The notes beneath the pieces are model-generated. The model saw only the letters and a program-made list of their open reading frames with translations, did not search any database and had not been told where the DNA came from. Shown piece by piece: positions 11,121 through 22,615 of a DNA stretch of 64,000 nucleotides. This stretch comes from Camellia lanceoleosa (lineage: Eukaryota > Streptophyta > Magnoliopsida > Ericales > Theaceae). Each line of letters starts with the position of its first letter. Position 1 is the stretch's first letter. The DNA lies in contig CM045762.1 of assembly GCA_025200525.1 (NCBI GenBank), positions 24,183,374-24,247,373 on the forward strand. The letters run 5' to 3'. Position numbers and translations under genes: made by a program.

Positions 11121-13417
11121 AGCTCGTAGGCCGGCATGAATTTCTATTCAATGATGATCGAACGCATCCGGACTCCAAAAGGGATGTCTATCATAGAAGA
11201 TAGAGTTGCTAATGAATTAGCGAACCTGTTGTTCTCTCTTAACAGATGAGCGAAGTTTAGTTTTTCAAACCGAGGAATCAGAACGTCCAAGGTCTGGTGA
11301 TAGATTCTCATATTTTTTTCTTTAACTTTTCAATCTCCTTTAGCTTGAGATACAACAAGGTTCGAGTCCCCGATGACATCCAACCATTTTACCCCTAGTT
11401 CTAGGGCGGCTTCTAGTCCAGCAATACATGCCTTATATTCTGCATCATTGTTCGACACTTTGAACCAGAGTTTGAAAGCTAAGGGTATACAGGAATTGTT
11501 GGGCGCTATCAGCAACACCCCTATCCCATACCCGTACTGGTTTGACGCCCCGTCAAAGTACATCGTCCAAGTCTCTTATTCGACATACAGAATGGCCTCA
11601 TCTGGGAATAGATATTCTATTGCTTCATCCCTTTCAACTGGGCGGTCGGCTAGGAACTCCACTACTGCTCTCCCTTTCACAAACTTGCGCGTCATGTACT
11701 TTAGATCAAATTTGGAAAGCAGAAGCAACCAACGGGCTAGCCTACCCATAAGTGCTGGTTTCTCGAAGAGATATTTGATGAGATTTAATCTCGAAACTAG
11801 TATTACAGTGTGAGCTAACAGGTAGTGCCTCAACTTCCTGGTAGCCCATACCAAGGCCAGACAAGCCTTCTCCAGCGGAGTGTAGCGGGTCTTGTAATCC
11901 AGCATTTTCTTGCTCAGGTAGTAGATAGCCTTCTCCATTTTGTCCTCAGACTCCTGTGCAAGCATGCAGCCTATTGTCATTTCAGTCACTGATAGGTACA
12001 GAATCAACGGTTTCCCTGGCTCAGGCGGTGACAACACAGGTGGGTTCTGTAGATATTGCTTGATCTGCTCGAAAGCAACTTGGCATCGGTTGTCCCATTG
12101 GAACTTCTTTCCTTTCTTCAGGAGACCAAACAGTGGTTCACAAGTCAAGGTTAATTTTGCAATAAACCGTCTTATGAATTGCACTTTGCCCAGAAAGCCT
12201 CACACCTCCTTTTCAATCCTTGGTGGTGGCATTTCTAAGATGGCTTTGATTTTGGAAGGATCGACCTCGATACCCCTTTGGGTGATCAAGAACCCCAACA
12301 TTTTCCTTGCAGTAACACCAAATGTACATTTCTGAGGATTCAGCCACAACCGATACTCTCTAATCCATTGGAAGAATTTCTGCAAGGCGGTGTAGTGGCA
12401 CTCTCTTTCCTTGGACTTGATAATCATGTCGTCCACGTACACCTCAACCTCTTTATGGATCATATCGTGCAAAATCGTGGTCGCTGCCCGTTGATATGTA
12501 ACCCTAGTGTTCTTCAAGCCGAACGGCATCACCCTATAACAATAGATTCCCCACAGGGTGGTGAAAGCAGTCTTCTCCTTGTCTTCGGGTGCCATCAAAA
12601 TCTGATTGTAGCCTGAAAACCCATCCATGAATGAGAGCAGGGCATGCCCAGCAGTGAAGTCCACTAATTCGTCGATATGCGGCAAAAGAAAGTCGTCCTT
12701 CGGACTGGCTTTGTTCAAATCCTTGAAGTCCACACATACTCGAATTATGTCGTCTTTCTTCGGCACTAGAACTGTATTGGCCAACCAAGTTGGATACTCA
12801 GATACTAACAGGAACCCTGCGTCGATCTGCTTGGTGACCTTTTCTTTGATTTTCGGAGCCCAGTCCGGGCGGATCCTTTGGAGCTTCTACTTAACAGGTT
12901 GGGCCTCTAAGTCAAGAGAGATCTGGGGCTGTACAATCTCAGGATCAATTCCAGACATGTCTTCATAAGACCATGCGAAAACATCTTTGAAATCCTTTAA
13001 TAAAGCGACTAAGCGCTTGTGTTTCTCAGAAGACAACATGGACCCGATCTGGATCAACCGTGGGTCCTTCTCAATACCAACATTAATTGTGGTGATTTCA
13101 TCAACCAAATGCTTTACAAACCTCTCCTGCTCTTGATCAAGCAAATATTTCAAAACCGGAGGAATTTTTTCCTCGTCGTTTTCATCAAAATTTTGAAAGT
13201 CTTGATTAATGCAATAAATTAAAGGCACAAAAAAGTACTCATAAGCCACAGTTGTACCATTCTCATTAATAACATCTAGTCCGTCTGATCCTTCGGTTAC
13301 AACAGACTCAAAGGAAAAAGAAAAAGACGACCTAGACAGGACAGTGGCATCAGGGTTATCACCCCCAAGAATACCGGACTCAAACTTAGAAGAGCTGGAA
13401 TCTGATTTCGACTCCAC
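11121..13417 (-). pseudogene. pol: Element B reverse transcriptase, RNase H and aRNase H
   Basis: In order: a linker with VFAWSYEDMSGIDPEIVQPQ; RT with WLANTVLVPKK, VCVDFKDLNKASPKDDF, LSFMDGFSGYNQI, VMPFGLKNTRVTYQRA and the active-site box EVYVDDMIIKS; Ty3 RNase H (AIYYLSKKMLDYKTRYTPLE); and the extra RNase H (MYFDGASNQYGYGIG, NNDAEYKACIAGLE, VIGDSNLVVSQ). The key acidic residues of RT and aRNase H are present. Stops fall after AQPVK, KEV, YVE and AKGD; at least the last replaces a Trp (TGG to TGA). Apart from stops the frame 13417-11330 is constant. This is the best RT in the window. Confidence 0.93.
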
Positions 13418-14031
13418 AGACTCAGTGGAATCAGATTCTGGCTCACTACCTGACCTGGAACTACTCGATAAAAGCCCTCCTCGTATTGCCAGACGAGGGA
13501 AGGTGCGATGGATGAATCGAGAATGCCTGAAGATGGGCCCACAACCACTTCATCCCCGATCATGGAAACTGAGAAATTATCCCCCAAGCACTCCAGTACG
13601 ATCTGAGGATCTGAGAGGAGACAAGCCAGTGCTACCCCCATCTTAATTTATGTGCTCTCGGAATCCTCCTCCTTGCACTGCTCAGCCTCAGCTGGTGGGT
13701 CTGTCTAATCTTCGGCAACTTCATCCCCAGACAACTGAAGATCAAAAAAGATTTCAAAGCCAGGCAAGCGCCGCTTTTCTGAATTCATCCAGGGCTGCGG
13801 AAAGCCACAAAATGGGAAGTCTTCCCCCTCCTGGACAAAGTGTCCATTTAGGGTCCCTTAGATAGGTCGGTGCACCAACTCATAATGCTTCCTGGCTTGC
13901 TTTGCCCTAGCTCTTCCGACCATCTCTCTTTTTTTCCTTGCCCAATCCTCTTTGGTAGGCAAATAACCTAGGCCAAAGGTATATGGGTTGTGTGGCACTT
14001 CGACCGATGTTGCAACGCCCTTCCGGCCACT
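13418..14031 (-). other. Element B linker between protease and RT
   Basis: Low-complexity Ser/Glu/Asp-rich coding linker in shifting frames, with DWARKKREMVGRARAKQARK and HYELVHRPI near the protease side. No named domain. Part of the polyprotein by position. Confidence 0.5.
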
Positions 14032-15183
14032 TCACCCTAATCCCATTCCGGGCATGTGCTGAAGCTTGTTCATAAGGTAGACAGACTGTGCACTGACGTA
14101 TAGCCCCTCATCAACAGCTAGTATATCTTGTACAACCCAGGCCTCAGCTAGGGTGAATCCTAACAAAAATACATCTTCCGCGCCATGCTCAATCTCCAGA
14201 ACTGGTGTAGAAACGTCTGGCAAAGGATGTATCGAATAATTCCCAAAAACGATTGCCACCCCCTTCCCGTGGGGGTACTTCAACATTTGGTGTAAGGTGG
14301 AAGAGACGATTTTTACCTGGTGTAGCCACGGCTACCCAAGGAGTAGTTTGAAGGTTGCGAGAACATCCAAGACATGAAACTCAATATCCTGTTGCCCCGG
14401 ACCAACTTGAGTCTTAATTCGTACGGTCCCCATCACCTCTCAGCTGGTATTATCATAGGTCCATATTACTTAGGCTGTAGGCACGAAATCCGCGGGCTTT
14501 AACCTGATAGCGTATGCCGTTCTTGATGGACATACATTGATTGCGAATCTCGTGTCGACCAGGACTACCGGTATCCACTTCTCTCTACACTCCATAGAGA
14601 TGTACAGTGGTTTGTTATGGTCTGAGCCCTCTGGTGGTAGTTCTTTGTCAGTGAAGGTCAAGGTTGGGGAAGCTTCTCTCGGGAAAACCAACCCTACCAA
14701 CTGTTCAGGTATGGTATCGATTGAAAACTTGGCCCGGTCCATAGCTGTAAGGACAGCCTGTCTGTGAACGCTCCAGGCCATAAGCAGTCTCCAGATGGAG
14801 ATGTCTTCTTGGATTTTCTTAAGCTGCTTTAGTACAACCTCCTTCTCCAATAGTTTTTCCTTTTGCCTCTCCGCTTCTTTGTCCTTCCCGGACACCTTCG
14901 GCTGGTCCAAGTGTGGGGGCTTGAAGTACTGCTCACTCCTGGTCATATGGTTAACCTCTTTAATGTACCAGGTGTCATTTGGTTGGTTCTGTCCCCAATC
15001 TTCGTCAGTGTGGGCAAGACGTAAGTCGTCGTCTTTCCACCACATGCCGTCAGTAACTGATAGACAGCTGTCCGGCTCCATTGTAACTGTTTCTGTGCTC
15101 ACAACACATTTCGACCCCGTAGGGGCCTTGGCCTTCCTAGCCCTCTCAAGATCCTCAATCTTTTCTTGCTCAAGTCGCTTCAA
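14032..15183 (-). pseudogene. pol: Element B protease region
   Basis: Aspartic protease of the polyprotein. The flap and active site read VLVDTRFAINVCPSRTAYAI, where the family has Asp-Thr-Gly followed by a similar SAINVCP stretch, so the Gly of the D-T-G triad is replaced by Arg and activity would be lost. Downstream QDIEFHVLDV-like and GRPWLHQ-like residues can be followed across stops, then LKYPHGKGVAIVFGNYSIHP. The frame is different from gag, and gag ends in a stop about 140 bases earlier. In Ogre-type relatives an intron removes the gag stop; I cannot show that here. Confidence 0.8.
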
Positions 15184-15326
15184 TGCAGCCTCCTATTTCT
15201 ATCAGACTAACCAAAACTTTCGAATCTGCAAAAAAATTCTTTCTTGGTGCTCTCCGGCGATTCTTCCTAATTCTCGACCATTCCGGCCACTGCTAATGTT
15301 TCGGCTTCTGATTGCCCCTGTTCTAG

Positions 15327-17255
15327 CTAAGACACTTCAACAACATCTGGCTTGTCGCTGAGCCACCCAATATTTTCTACTGACCCATCCAAGTCGAACC
15401 AGTTGATGTTCACATCCCCTAGGTCCTGCTCGTTGAAGAACTGCAGATTGGTAATATCCTCTTCCAGCTCTACTAGGTCATCTAACCCCTGACCAGGTCT
15501 ATCCTCCCGAACCACACTAATCTCTGCCTTAACTGGCAACTCTACCCTCGGCTTAGCTTGATCTGTTGATGTGATATAACCACTCGGGTTGTACGCAAAG
15601 CTCCCAGACCCCTCAGGCATTGAATCAACATTCCCACTTGCCTCCAAAGTCGTCCCAGTTCTGTCTTTGACGGTCACCACCACCGGTTCAGGTTGGGTTT
15701 GGGAGGTGCTCAACATGCACAAGTCTGTGCCATCTGGAATGAATACCTCAAGCCTGGGTAGGTGGGAGGGTGTGATATATATGCTTGGGTCATATGGAAT
15801 GGCCGTAGTTTTGACCAGGTTGATGTGTTTGGGTGGTGGAGCTTGGTTATGTGGTGGGAGTGGGTTGGTGGTGACATTTGGCTTCTCTGGAGGTGCAATC
15901 ACCTTGTTGTCAATGAGATCCTGGATCTCATGACGCAGTCTATAGCACTGGTCAGTGTTGTGACCATGCTGTTGGTGAAAGGCATAGTATTTGGCCAGGT
16001 TATGGGAAGCAGGAAGTTTGTCTGGTAATGGCCGCAGTTCCAAGGGCTTCAAATGCCCTTTTCTAATGAGAACCCCCAAGGCTTTGGAAAGGGGCATGTA
16101 CAATGGAGTAAAGGTCCTTTGGCCTCAGGGTGGATATTTGGCTATTTGTAAGCTGGTACCGGACGCACCGGTGAATGGGTTGGTTGTTTTTGGTGTGGTA
16201 GTAGTGACCATGCCCACATCAGAAGTTCTGGCAGCTGCAGTACTACTCGTGCCTGCATTAGAACTGCGAGTAAATGCCCTCTTGGGCTGTTCCTTGTCTT
16301 GGTCAATCAGACCCTGCTTCATGGCGTCCTCAATCTGTACCCCAATCTCGTGTAAATTAGCAAAGGTGGGAAGGGGTAAGACGATCATCTTTTGCATCAG
16401 CTTGGGTTGGAGGTTGCACACAACCATCCTTATCTGATCTTTCTCGACCGGCCTGGTGGTCATCATAGAAGCTTTAGCTCTCCAACGGGTTACAAAATCA
16501 GAGAAGCCCTCTTTCGGCTCTTGCTTGGTCGTCTCAAGATCATGGGTTGTGACCTCGATCTGGGTATTGTATGAATACTGGGTGACGAAGGCCTCGACCA
16601 TTTCCTCCCAACTTCTTTTCACTGTGTCCTCCAATTTGGCGTACAAGATGGCCGCGATACCCGACAGGGTCCGGCCGAAAAGTGAAAGCTTTTGTAATTT
16701 GGAGAGGCCCATTGGCCATAGGATATCCGAGAACAATCGCAAATGTACCATGGGATCTCCAGAACCGTCAAAACGATCTATATGTGGCATCTTGAACTGG
16801 TCCGGCAACGTCACCGCTGAGTCGGTGTATCCATCCTCTATGTCCGGAATGGAATTAATGCCTTAAGTTCTTTTGAACAGCTTTTCTAGCTTGCTCACTT
16901 TCAGTGCTGTTGGATCCACCTCGAACTCAAACGGTGTATCCATTGGATTAGCTGGTGTTTTGGACAGCTGAGGTAGAATTGGGGGTAGAACTGGCCTCGT
17001 TGGGACGTCTGTATTTTCTTGAACGTGTGCTGTCTCCCCGGGTGTCAAATCCCTTGGTAGGGGTGGGGGTGGATGTGAAGCAGATCCTCCGGCTTGTTAT
17101 GGTGGATGCTGCTGCTGAAGCCTGGCAATCAACTCTGCCTGTTGAGTTACCACTTCTGCTTGACGTGCAGTAACCTCTGCCTGGCGAGCAGCATCCCGCT
17201 GCATGGCTTGCATAGTCTCTTGGAGCTAACGCATCATCTCCTCTATACCGGCCAT
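15327..17255 (-). pseudogene. gag: Element B gag
   Basis: Capsid and nucleocapsid polyprotein, one frame of about 640 codons with a few stops. ATG chosen at 17255 (MAGIEEMM). It leads into a Gln/Ala-rich coiled-coil stretch with repeated RQAEV units (about residues 15-55). The retrotransposon gag domain follows, with FKMPHIDRFDGSGDPMVHLR, LSLFGRTLSGIAAILYAKL, FVTQYSYNTQIEVTTHDLE and EGFSDFVTRWRAKASMM. Then Thr/Ser-rich sequence and a knuckle-like module YYAFHQQHGHNTDQCYRLRH, whose first Cys is Tyr. Stops: one early in the coiled coil, one after HPP, one after LFKRT and one after AKYPP. It ends at the stop after DVVEVS. Confidence 0.85.
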
Positions 17256-18142
17256 AAGGTGGTGATCTAACTGAACAACAGATGTATCTCTCTCTATGGT
17301 AGAAACGGAAACCTCAGCCTATCTACCTGGAGTGGATAAGACCGTGATCTGTAACATGCCATCGATGAACTGCCTAACTGACCTCCATCTAGTAACCGGG
17401 GTTAATGAAAAGAACACTGCTTGTCCATCAACTAGATCTTCAGATCGATGAAGCCTTCTACCTCTAACCCAGAGTGCTTTGGAGGAAACTGCCTCCTCGG
17501 AAGTAATGATGCAATACTACCTTGCAAAAAGATAAATAAAGCAAAATAAGCAAACAAACAACCAGAAAAATGGACAGCATTTCGGCTTAAAATAAAGACA
17601 ACACACAGTTGGCATTTGTAAGCTGAACACACTAATCACTACCTCAAATATGATACCCTCAGGTAAAACTGATTCCCCCAAATACTGATGCCCACAGGCC
17701 TGATACCCAGACTTGCAAACTGATACATATAACCTGTAGAGACACAATCTGACAACACATATCAAGCAAGTAAGAGCCAAAACACCCCTATGTTGGGGTA
17801 GGGTTTCCTTGTCCTAATTTCGTCAGGAACTAGGATTTCACTAAGCATGCAACGGTTTCAAACAATCTACATTCTGGTAAGCAACCTGTCCTAGTTTGGA
17901 ATGGTCACTATGGCTTCCGATATACAACTAGGTCGAATGGTCAAAAGGGGTGCCTCGGCAAAAATCGAGGTTTGTGTTCCCATCGTGGCAAAGCCCGTAA
18001 CCGGTCAGCCTTATGGCACATTTTTCCAAGCAAGCCTCCGGCAAACACGGTGTCCTAGGTGCACCAATGCACATGCAATGTAAAGAAACACATAAGTGTA
18101 AACAAAACAACATATCATGATGTTCGAGTCAAGTTCTCTAAA
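17256..18142 (-). other. Element B 5' untranslated leader
   Basis: About 890 bp between primer binding site and gag start. No ORF with family similarity. It would carry packaging signals, none recognisable by eye. Confidence 0.6.
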
Positions 18143-18160
18143 TCCCCAGCAAAGTCGCCA
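18143..18160 (-). promoter_or_regulatory. Primer binding site of element B
   Basis: On the minus strand TGGCGACTTTGCTGGGGA directly follows the LTR end (CTACAGTTTC). A PBS starting TGG and complementary to a tRNA 3' end is expected here; TGGCGACT.TGCTGGGGA is familiar from Tat-type elements. The tRNA identity is not determined. Confidence 0.75.
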
Positions 18161-20129
18161 GAAACTGTAGACTGCCCGAACTCCGCTCCGCGCACGAGAG
18201 CGCAAATTGGGTTCTAGCTACTACAGTTCGGACTCCTGTCACAGTTCTGAATCTAATCTTACAAAGTGCAATGTAAGACTAATAAATCACCAAATAGTCC
18301 AAATCTGGCAAATCATTTTGGAAAATCGATTTTAATCAAAAAGCGCCAAACATGGACTGCTTTGCTAGATTTCAGAGTCGCCACCTAAATATTTTGTTTT
18401 GGGAAATTTAGGAAACCCTGACTCATCCCTAAGGCCACGTATCCGTCATCACCAAAGTTGCGTCGGCTCGGGAACTTGGGTATGAGAGGAGAAGGTCCTG
18501 AAATGAGCACCCCCGCTTGCCCGATCAAAGATCGGTCTTTACTAACATGATATGTTATTTTTGAAAACACATGTGTTCTTATTCCGATTTATTAGCTAAA
18601 TTACTATGTGATGCGCACAGCATACAAGTATAGACTAAATCACTCAATTTGGAACAAAACATCTCATGTTTGTTTTTTTAAAATGGTTTGAAGTTGCTAC
18701 CCTCAAGTAGGCTAAAATGCGGATTTGCCACTCTCAAGTGGGCTTAAAACATGATTTGCCACTTCAAGTGGGCTTAAAACTCACATTTTGATGAATTGTT
18801 CCAATTCAAGCAATGAAGCCTTTTTCTATAGGCATTTATGCAGTTTATCAATTAAGCAAATAGCCTCATGGCAAGCACGCTATCATGGCAGTCACTTACA
18901 CATATGCAAGGATGCTAAAGTGAAAACACTTACAGTGTACTCCAAGCCAAAACAAAAAACTAGTTATAAACCAATGCATGATCCTAGCTATGTTAAGATG
19001 CCTAATGCAACACATGCAAAATGCAGCTAAATAGGCTTGGCTATTTTAAGATGGCATGTGAATGCAACACTTGATAACATGCATTGAAACACGTATTCAA
19101 GAAAGTGTATTGAAATACAATGCAGTTTGTATGATACGCCAAGCCCGATGCATGCAAGACAAATGAATGATGCACGCATGCGAAGCATAAGTATGCTAAT
19201 TAAAACATGCCCTAATCTAACCATCAAAAGCGGGTAAATAAAAGGGAGAAAGAAATGGGGGTTGGAAGACATGCACACACACACGCACCCTTATTACAAC
19301 AATGTGCCCTCTCGATAGAGGGTCCGAATAAATCAACTAACTAGCTACGCTAAGCTAATTAATTACAAACCGAATTGAAACTAGCTATACTAAGCTAATT
19401 AGAATATTACAAAGATGAAATAAATTAGCTAAATACATTAACTAATTAATTACAAAACCGGCAAATTAACTATCTAAACAAAGAAGTTAAAATGGCCTCG
19501 AGGGGAGGGAGATATGCATGCTCGGTTTGCTTCGCCCGAGAAATGCCTTGCCTTGCCATAAGTTGTCTCTGTTTGCACTCACGGTGACCTCAGAACATCG
19601 AACGCACTTTCAGGTTGCATCTGTCTCAAAACAGGAGCATTCTGGACAAATTTGCTGCAAGTGGCTGGCCGGCCACTTTAACTGGTCGGCAGGCTACCTC
19701 AACTGGCCGGCCGGCCACTTCCTTTTCCAGAACCTCAACTTTGCTACAACAGAGATCAACAAAGGCACAACAATGCATTTACAAGGAAATATGTGTGCAA
19801 CTACTCTCCTTATCATTTCTCAAGCTCAAAGGAGCGTAGTACTCAGCTCTCAAGCCACCAATCACGCATCTCAATGCATGATGGCCAAAGAGCCAAGCTC
19901 GCATATTATTAGTGAATGCATAAACAACACATAAGAGCCCCCGCCTCTATCATGCATGATCAAGAGGGTTGGCGACCAAGAAACACAACACGTTTCATCA
20001 CTTTGAGTATGAAACGTGCCACATTCCTTGTGTTTAGATCAACGTTCGATCCAAACACAATGCAACACATACAACATGTCTATCTATCAATGCTAATGTG
20101 GCATGCACAAGGTTCTATCATGTAAACAA

Positions 20130-21250
20130 TGCATGCATGGCATGTTTAGAAGCTAAGGCGTCAAAGCTAATGAAGTGTATTACACATGAGGCATGCACTA
20201 CAATGCTCAAATGATCAAACCACATATGGATAGACCTAAGATGCTCCAAAACAGTGGCCAACACACCAAAACTTAGGCACAAAAAAGCAAGGAACGCATG
20301 CCCATTCGTTTGCTTACAAGCAAGGCACAAAGCTTAATTTTCAAACACATTGAAAGAGCGACATATATGAGAGCATGGCATAGGTACAAGCACTGAAATC
20401 ATATGTCAAGGGATGACATATCATGCAAACAACACAAGTATGGCATGCTAGGGTCCTTAAGCATTAAAGCTAGTGAAGTATATAACACTAGGACTATGCA
20501 ATGCAATGCTCAATGGACTAAACCAGCCCTAAATAGACATCAAGCATGCCAAGATAGTGGCCAAAACACTCTGAAATGATAGCATGAAAGGCAAGATGGT
20601 GATGCTCATGCATTGGTTCACCAACAAGGCATAAGGGCACAACTCTTAAACACAATTAAAGAGTAATAAACATGAGAGTTGAGGAAGGCTATGTGCTCTG
20701 AAATCATGTGAGAAATGATGCCATATCACATAAACACCACAAATAAGGCATGCTAGAAGGCCTAAAGGCCTAAGGCACAAGGCTAGTAAAAGGGACTACA
20801 CAAAAGGAATGCAATACATGGCATAAATGATTAAACCAGCCATAGACATAGCTCAATTAGGCCAAAACAAAGACCAAAACATACTGGGATGGGAGCTCAA
20901 AAGCCTAGACAAGCATGCATACGCATTGGCCCATAAACGAGGCACAAAGCACAACTCACAAAATCTATGAAAGAGTGGAATATGTGAGAGTGTGATTATG
21001 CTATACACACTAAAATCATGTGAGAAATGAGGCTAAGGCATGCAATCATCACAAGTAAGTATGCAAGAGGTCTTTGAAACTCAAAGCTAGTCAAGGCCCT
21101 TATACTACAACCATGCACAACAAGCCCCACATGGCCAAGACCACTCAAAAAAGAGCTAAGGCAGGTCAAAATAATAGCAAATACATGCTGAGATAGAGCT
21201 AACACAAGCTAGGATTAGAAGCATGAAGCATGGAGCATACTAGGCCAACA
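20130..21250. repeat. Degenerate about 305 bp tandem repeats inside LTR
   Basis: The anchor GAAATCAT.TG..A..GATG recurs near 20396, 20701 and 21013, with GGCATGCTAGA.G..CTTAA.GC-like and ACTACA..CATGC-like segments at matching offsets. Three to four diverged units. Confidence 0.7.
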
Positions 21251-22145
21251 AAGAGGATTACACTACAAGTGTAAAAACCAAGCAAGAGGTGACTCCACCA
21301 ACCAAATCAGAGTTAAGGCACGTTAAATAATGACCAAAAACATGCTGGAATGGAACCAACACATGCTAGAAAGATGAGCTAAAACATTAAGCATACAAGG
21401 CTAGTTTGCAAGGATTACACTACAAGTGTAAAAAGCAAGAAACCAATGAGAAAACCAACCAAAAAAAGAGATAAGGTAGATCCCACAAGTCACAAAAACA
21501 AGCTTGAGCTAGGTCACAAAAGAGTAAAAGAGCATGCTCAAGTATGAAGCCAACAACGCATACAAGCAAGACAAAAGGGAAGGGGGACCACCCCCTCCTA
21601 TTTTGGACCACAAGAGCAACTTTTTACCCCTAAAATTTCTCTGAGTTTCAGTGGTAAAAATGCCAAGCAAGGAAAGAAACAAAAGCTTAGAGAGAATGGC
21701 TCAAAAGCTTAGCAAATAAGGCATACAAGGGGATGAAACACCCCTAACTCCCACAAAGCTTTAAACAATCATCCTTAACACTTAAAAATAGAGTTTTTTG
21801 TAGTTGACAACTAGGCCAAAATAAGCATGCAAAGGTGGCTTAAGCTAGCATACAACAAACAAGCTTAAGAGGAGAAGAAGTTTACCCCTTGTAGCACAGC
21901 AAGAAGACAGCAGCTTCAACAACAATTTCAGACCAAAACCAATGCTAAGACCTCAAAATAAGCCCTAAGGTACCTCAGCTCCAAAGTTATGGTGTTTGAC
22001 TAGGTGTTTGTGTGCAAAAGTGTAGAGAAATAACACTTCTAAGCACAAAATAGCACAAATATAGAGAGAGAGTCAGAACTCTAGAGAGAGGGGATATATT
22101 TTTCTCTGGAAATGTTGAACCCTTTTCAAGGGGGAGGAGGCTCCC

Positions 22146-22153
22146 CTTATATA
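22146..22153 (-). promoter_or_regulatory. TATA box of element B 5' LTR
   Basis: Minus strand GCCTATATAAGGGG. It lies 31 bases downstream (element direction) of the conserved palindrome at 22184-22205, about 390 bp into the LTR, a normal position for the U3 promoter. Confidence 0.6.
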
Positions 22154-22183
22154 GGCAATGCAAGCCAAAAAGCTTGTTCAATC

Positions 22184-22205
22184 CCTCCATACACGTGTAT
22201 GGAGG
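22184..22205. promoter_or_regulatory. Conserved CACGTG palindrome in element B LTR
   Basis: Perfect 22 bp palindrome, half-site CCTCCATACAC and its complement, with a CACGTG (G-box) centre. Repeated in the solo LTRs at 37642-37661 and 52473-52494, each time upstream of the TATA box. Confidence 0.7.
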
Positions 22206-22535
22206 ATGAATTCAGTGAGCCACAATTGGCTCAAAATATCAACAAATATCTAAAAAGGAGAAAAAGTGGCTGTCGGCCACTTTAAGTGGCCTGCAAGGAA
22301 GAAAAGTGGCCGGCAAGTGCCACAAGTGGCTGGCAAGGCCCTCTCCCTCCCTAGGCAAGAGGCAACAAGGATTGGCACAAAAACAAGGCCAAAACACAAA
22401 GTGTTAAGAGGCTCAAAGACAGGGCGCTCGGCCGAGACCTTCTGGTGCTCGAAACAAGCACAAACATGCGCAATCATCGCGTGCACAAATGATGACGTCT
22501 GAGTCTTAAGGTTGGTCAAAAATGGGGTGTCTATA

Positions 22536-22540
22536 GAAGG
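22536..22540. repeat. Target site duplication of element B, right copy (GAAGG)
   Basis: GAAGG directly follows CTATA, the LTR end, and equals 7310-7314. Confidence 0.9.
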
Positions 22541-22615
22541 CAATGAAGGAGTGTCATCGACCTCCATGTCTGCACCTAGGGCAACCCCAATACCAATGGC
22601 AGGGTCAGTAGCCAT

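Larger units (their letters stand above)
7315..22535 (-). mobile_element. Tat-lineage Ty3/gypsy element B, nested in element A
   Basis: 15.2 kb element read on the minus strand: 5' LTR (22535-18166), PBS (18160-18143), leader, gag (17255-15327), protease (15183-14032), RT/RNase H/aRNase H (13417-11121), integrase (11120-9839), antisense ORF (7902-9184, plus strand) and a 3' LTR stub (7697-7315). Identical 5 bp flanks GAAGG mark both ends. Removing B plus one flank copy joins the mobile-domain gene in frame (SLPS to LVDRP), which confirms the boundaries. Most of the 3' LTR and any polypurine tract are deleted. The surviving 3' LTR differs from the 5' LTR at roughly one base in eight to ten by eye, mostly transitions, so the insertion is old. 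Confidence 0.93.
18166..22535 (-). repeat. Element B 5' LTR (4.37 kb)
   Basis: On the plus strand it runs from TGTAGACTGCCC to GGTGTCTATA; on the element's strand it begins TATAGACACCCCATTTTTGACC-like (family: TGTAGACACCCC) and ends CTACA. Contains a TATA box (22146-22153), a CACGTG palindrome (22184-22205), about 305 bp degenerate tandem repeats (20130-21250) and a conserved 300 bp block at its 3' side (18237-18545). The same LTR family occurs as solo copies at 37229-41402 and 48664-52884. No protein-coding signal: its ORFs are low-complexity and not conserved. Confidence 0.92.
4897..22615 (-). pseudogene. Plant mobile domain (PMD, MAIN-like) gene, split by element B
   Basis: Multi-exon gene on the minus strand. 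Exon 1: ATG at 22615 (MATDPAIGIGVALGADMEVD) to 22541, continued at 7309 (LVDRPFDAATYRPRTHAPPP, GGILRFEGLIPRIGEDILLR) to about 7155. Exon 2, about 7073 to 6403: RHWYERLPAEVRVIVDTAGF, WDTTYSFHFSSIEELTLTPY, DFSMLTGLRVGIDGP, MVRYSWFYDHF, GLYLLGALVHLS. Exon 3, about 6291 to 6123: YIYFTSLAPIPMRP, DFPYFRHFFDTITADQ, donor GTAACA. Exon 4 from about 5961: DIPRPPPPVMRVVDE, DFTTFLHTRVMVPLTLG. Later pieces lie near 5290 and 5125, with an acidic tail ending at TAG 4897-4899. This is the aminotransferase-like plant mobile domain family of MAIN and MAIL1, also carried by retroelements and Mutator-like elements. Stops replace several Trp codons and exon 4 has a frameshift. It lies antisense inside element A; it could instead be a host gene, but its position between pol and 3' LTR argues for cargo. 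Confidence 0.75.

Noticed and set aside
12200..16866. Plus-strand ORFs within element B gag-pol
   Set aside because: Shadows of the minus-strand polyprotein; no family motifs in those frames.
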